Below, one piece after another: positions 63,201-64,000 of a DNA stretch of 64,000 bases. The notes under the pieces were generated by a model. That model was not told where the DNA came from and did no database searches. It saw only the letters and a list, made by a program, of their open reading frames with translations. Source of the DNA: Dyadobacter linearis (GTDB taxonomy: Bacteria > Bacteroidota > Bacteroidia > Cytophagales > Spirosomataceae). Each line of letters opens with the position of its first letter. Position 1 is the stretch's first letter. The stretch spans positions 434,001-498,000 of the forward strand of contig NZ_CAJRAU010000003.1 of assembly GCF_907165045.1 (NCBI RefSeq), given 5' to 3'. The position numbers were made by a program, and so were the translations under genes.

Positions 63201-63647
63201 ATGGATGAAGCTCAGATCAAGGATATTGAGAAAAACTCGACCATTAATCTGCAAGCAGCAAGCGGCCCGATCGCTATTGCGTTGACCGACGTCGAGATCA
63301 TCGCCGAAGACGTTCCGGGCTGGCTTGTAGCGAGCGAAGGCGGCTTGACCGTCGCGCTGGATATTACCGTCACCGACGAACTTCGTCTCGAAGGAATAGC
63401 GCGCGATTTTGTCAACCGTGTTCAGAATCTGCGAAAAGACAGCGGCTTTGAGGTTACTGACAAGATCCGCATTACCTTACAAAATAACGACAGCCTGCTC
63501 GCAAGCGCCGTGACTGCCAACAAAGAATACATCTGCCAGGAAGTACAGGCGCTGGATCTCAATTTGGTCAGTGATCTAAATGGAGAAGCGAGTGAAATTG
63601 AAATGGATGAGTTTTTGTTGAAGGTGAAGATCGAGGTAGTGAGCTGA
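60210..63647 (+). CDS. ileS: Isoleucyl-tRNA synthetase, type 2 (eukaryote-like)
   Basis: A 1145-residue class Ia aminoacyl-tRNA synthetase that attaches isoleucine to its tRNA. The class I signature lies in PSANGTPGIHHVMAR (residues 48-62), but reads G55-I-H57-H58 instead of the usual HxGH. KMSKS appears as NKMSKRLGN. An editing (CP1) domain lies at about 200-430, with WTTTPWTLPANSAL, and the C-terminal anticodon-binding and extra domains follow. The length and PGIHH context place it with the IleRS2 clade, which is known to resist mupirocin. It is the only ileS in the window and is likely the housekeeping enzyme. Confidence 0.96.
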   Translation: MKYNEYKNLSYPKIGDDILQFWKDKKIFDASVETREGAKSFTFFEGPPSANGTPGIHHVMARSIKDIFCRYKTLQGFQVKRKGGWDTHGLPVELQVEKELGITKEDIGKTISVAEYNEKCRQTVMKFTDQWNDLTEKMGYWVDLEDPYITYKSEYIESLWNLLKKLYDKGLLYKGYTIQPYSPAAGTGLSSHELNMPGTYKDVKDTTIVAMFKAKPSEVLADFSDLDIRILAWTTTPWTLPANSALTVGANITYALVETFNPYTHEPVAVILAKDLLGKYFSEKGQKGDFEGYAASDKKLLPWRILKEFKGRELEGIEYEQLMPFVQPTVGPSEKPAFRVILGDFVTTEDGTGVVHTSPTFGADDFRVAQANGIPAIMVKDENGKEVPIVDRRGRFVKEITDYAGRFVKPEYYSEEEQNDPEFRATDVLIAIRLKEEGKAFKVEKYEHPYPHCWRTDKPVLYYPLDSWFIKTTAMKDRLVELNKTINWKPESTGTGRFGNWLENLVDWNLSRSRYWGTPLPIWRNDYGDEVCVGSIEELKDLLEEAIISGHLTREQAFHNSEYLQKLEHGEYDLHRPYVDDIVLVSKKGHVMHREPDLIDVWFDSGAMPYAQWHYPFENQEIFDKSYPADFISEGVDQTRGWFFTLHAIAGMLFDSVAFKNVVSTGLVLDKNGNKMSKRLGNAVDPFSTLAHYGPDATRWYMITNAEPWDNLKFNIDGIGEVQRKFFGTLVNTYNFFALYANLDGYEFHEATSVPIEKRTELDRWILSKLNTLIKEVGEQFDDYNPTKAGRLVQDFVTDQLSNWYIRLNRRRFWNPSQDQGTGLTDDKRAAYETLQHCLVTVSQLMSPIAPFFAEWLYKNLTDGDRELAVQHGTDYKYESVHLTYWPKIETEYVDTDLEQSMELAQSISSLVHSIRKGHKLKVRQPLSKILIPVLSDNTKRQIEQVTGIILTEVNVKTVEFVHDDSGILKKKIKPNFKTLGPKFGPKMKEVAAAISAMDEAQIKDIEKNSTINLQAASGPIAIALTDVEIIAEDVPGWLVASEGGLTVALDITVTDELRLEGIARDFVNRVQNLRKDSGFEVTDKIRITLQNNDSLLASAVTANKEYICQEVQALDLNLVSDLNGEASEIEMDEFLLKVKIEVVS

Positions 63648-64000
63648 TGAATAAAGACGGTTATGATCTGATTGTCAGTGCTGATGCGAAGCGCTTTTAT
63701 TTTGAGAGTGTTGGAAAAAGAGGATGTTTTCAAAAACAGATTGCATTTGTGCCAATCGGACGGACATCATATAACCTTGCTTTACTCGACTATGATCCGA
63801 ATATTTCGGATTATAGCGATCTGCCAGTTACCGATAATGGAGATATGGAACGTGTTATGGCGACTGTCATCAATGCGATCTACGAATTTTTTGAAATGAA
63901 TCCAGTCGCAACGATCTATTTTGCCGGAAACACTCCCGCGAAAACGCGATTATATCAGGCTGTGATTAATAACTGCCTCGATATGGGCAGCAAAGAATTC
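63647..64000 (+). CDS. DUF6934-type protein, truncated by the window end
   Basis: The ATG overlaps the last base of the ileS stop codon. The 118 visible codons read MNKDGYDLIVSADAKRFYFE, then CFQKQIAFVPIGRTSYNLAL, DNGDMERVMATVINAIYEF and VATIYFAGNTPAKTRLYQAVI, a pattern I recall as the DUF6934 family of Bacteroidota. Such proteins are often near small toxin-antitoxin-like genes. The function is unknown. The frame is open to the end of the window, so the C-terminus is missing. Confidence 0.7.
   Translation, partial: MNKDGYDLIVSADAKRFYFESVGKRGCFQKQIAFVPIGRTSYNLALLDYDPNISDYSDLPVTDNGDMERVMATVINAIYEFFEMNPVATIYFAGNTPAKTRLYQAVINNCLDMGSKEF

Overview
The window looks like a chromosome segment of a Bacteroidota species of the order Cytophagales, and the gene content resembles Dyadobacter or a close relative (inference from gene families; no search was run). 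Supporting signs are a SusC/SusD pair with an ECF sigma/FecR switch, T9SS-type sorting tails, many SPII lipoproteins, promoters with TAnnTTTG -7 boxes, GMC oxidoreductase plus gluconate dehydrogenase subunit-3 pairs, and near absence of Shine-Dalgarno sequences.

Layout. 1-7.5 kb: pdxJ, a Tat-exported Gfo/Idh/MocA oxidoreductase, an SCP2-like protein, a small membrane protein, a PpiD-like periplasmic foldase, xylA and a coiled-coil lipoprotein. 7.6-14.4 kb: a nutrient-uptake switch (ECF sigma, FecR, SusC, SusD). 14.6-17.8 kb: an orphan LuxR-type HTH protein, then a candidate exported effector lipoprotein directly followed by three tandem paralogous small lipoproteins. 17.8-21.4 kb: GMC dehydrogenase, its subunit 3 and an MFS transporter. 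21.5-26.1 kb: lipocalin-like lipoprotein, MGH1-like glycosidase, T9SS protein and GH5-like glycosidase. 26.2-33.3 kb: Rpn-type nuclease, a SerC-like aminotransferase beside a SerB-SerA fusion, YheT hydrolase, cold-shock protein, aldo/keto reductase and a GroES-like protein. 33.3-39.9 kb: a tightly overlapping envelope-glycan operon. 39.9-44.1 kb: EamA exporter, LptG-type permease, and a DtxR-family regulator divergent from mntH with a clear palindromic operator. 44.1-50.2 kb: an SGNH esterase, a degenerate SGNH lipoprotein, Kup and a phosphoribosyltransferase. 50.3-56.1 kb: a Puu-like gamma-glutamyl-amine catabolic set (amidotransferase, aldehyde dehydrogenase, SDR, glutamine-synthetase-like ligase), interrupted by a large REP-like repeat array and its probable RAYT transposase. 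56.1-64 kb: DUF4230, a BASS transporter, a GH16 glucanase, a PepSY protein, ileS and a truncated DUF6934-type gene.

The most notable items are: (1) the effector-like lipoprotein with three tandem lipoprotein partners, whose spacers carry relics of the effector gene's 3' end; (2) the REP-like array of about twelve 49-52 bp palindromic units next to a Y1 transposase; (3) an IleRS with the class I signature swapped to GxHH; (4) three simple-sequence hairpins that exactly fill spacers between co-directional genes; (5) a three-step serine pathway packed into two genes.
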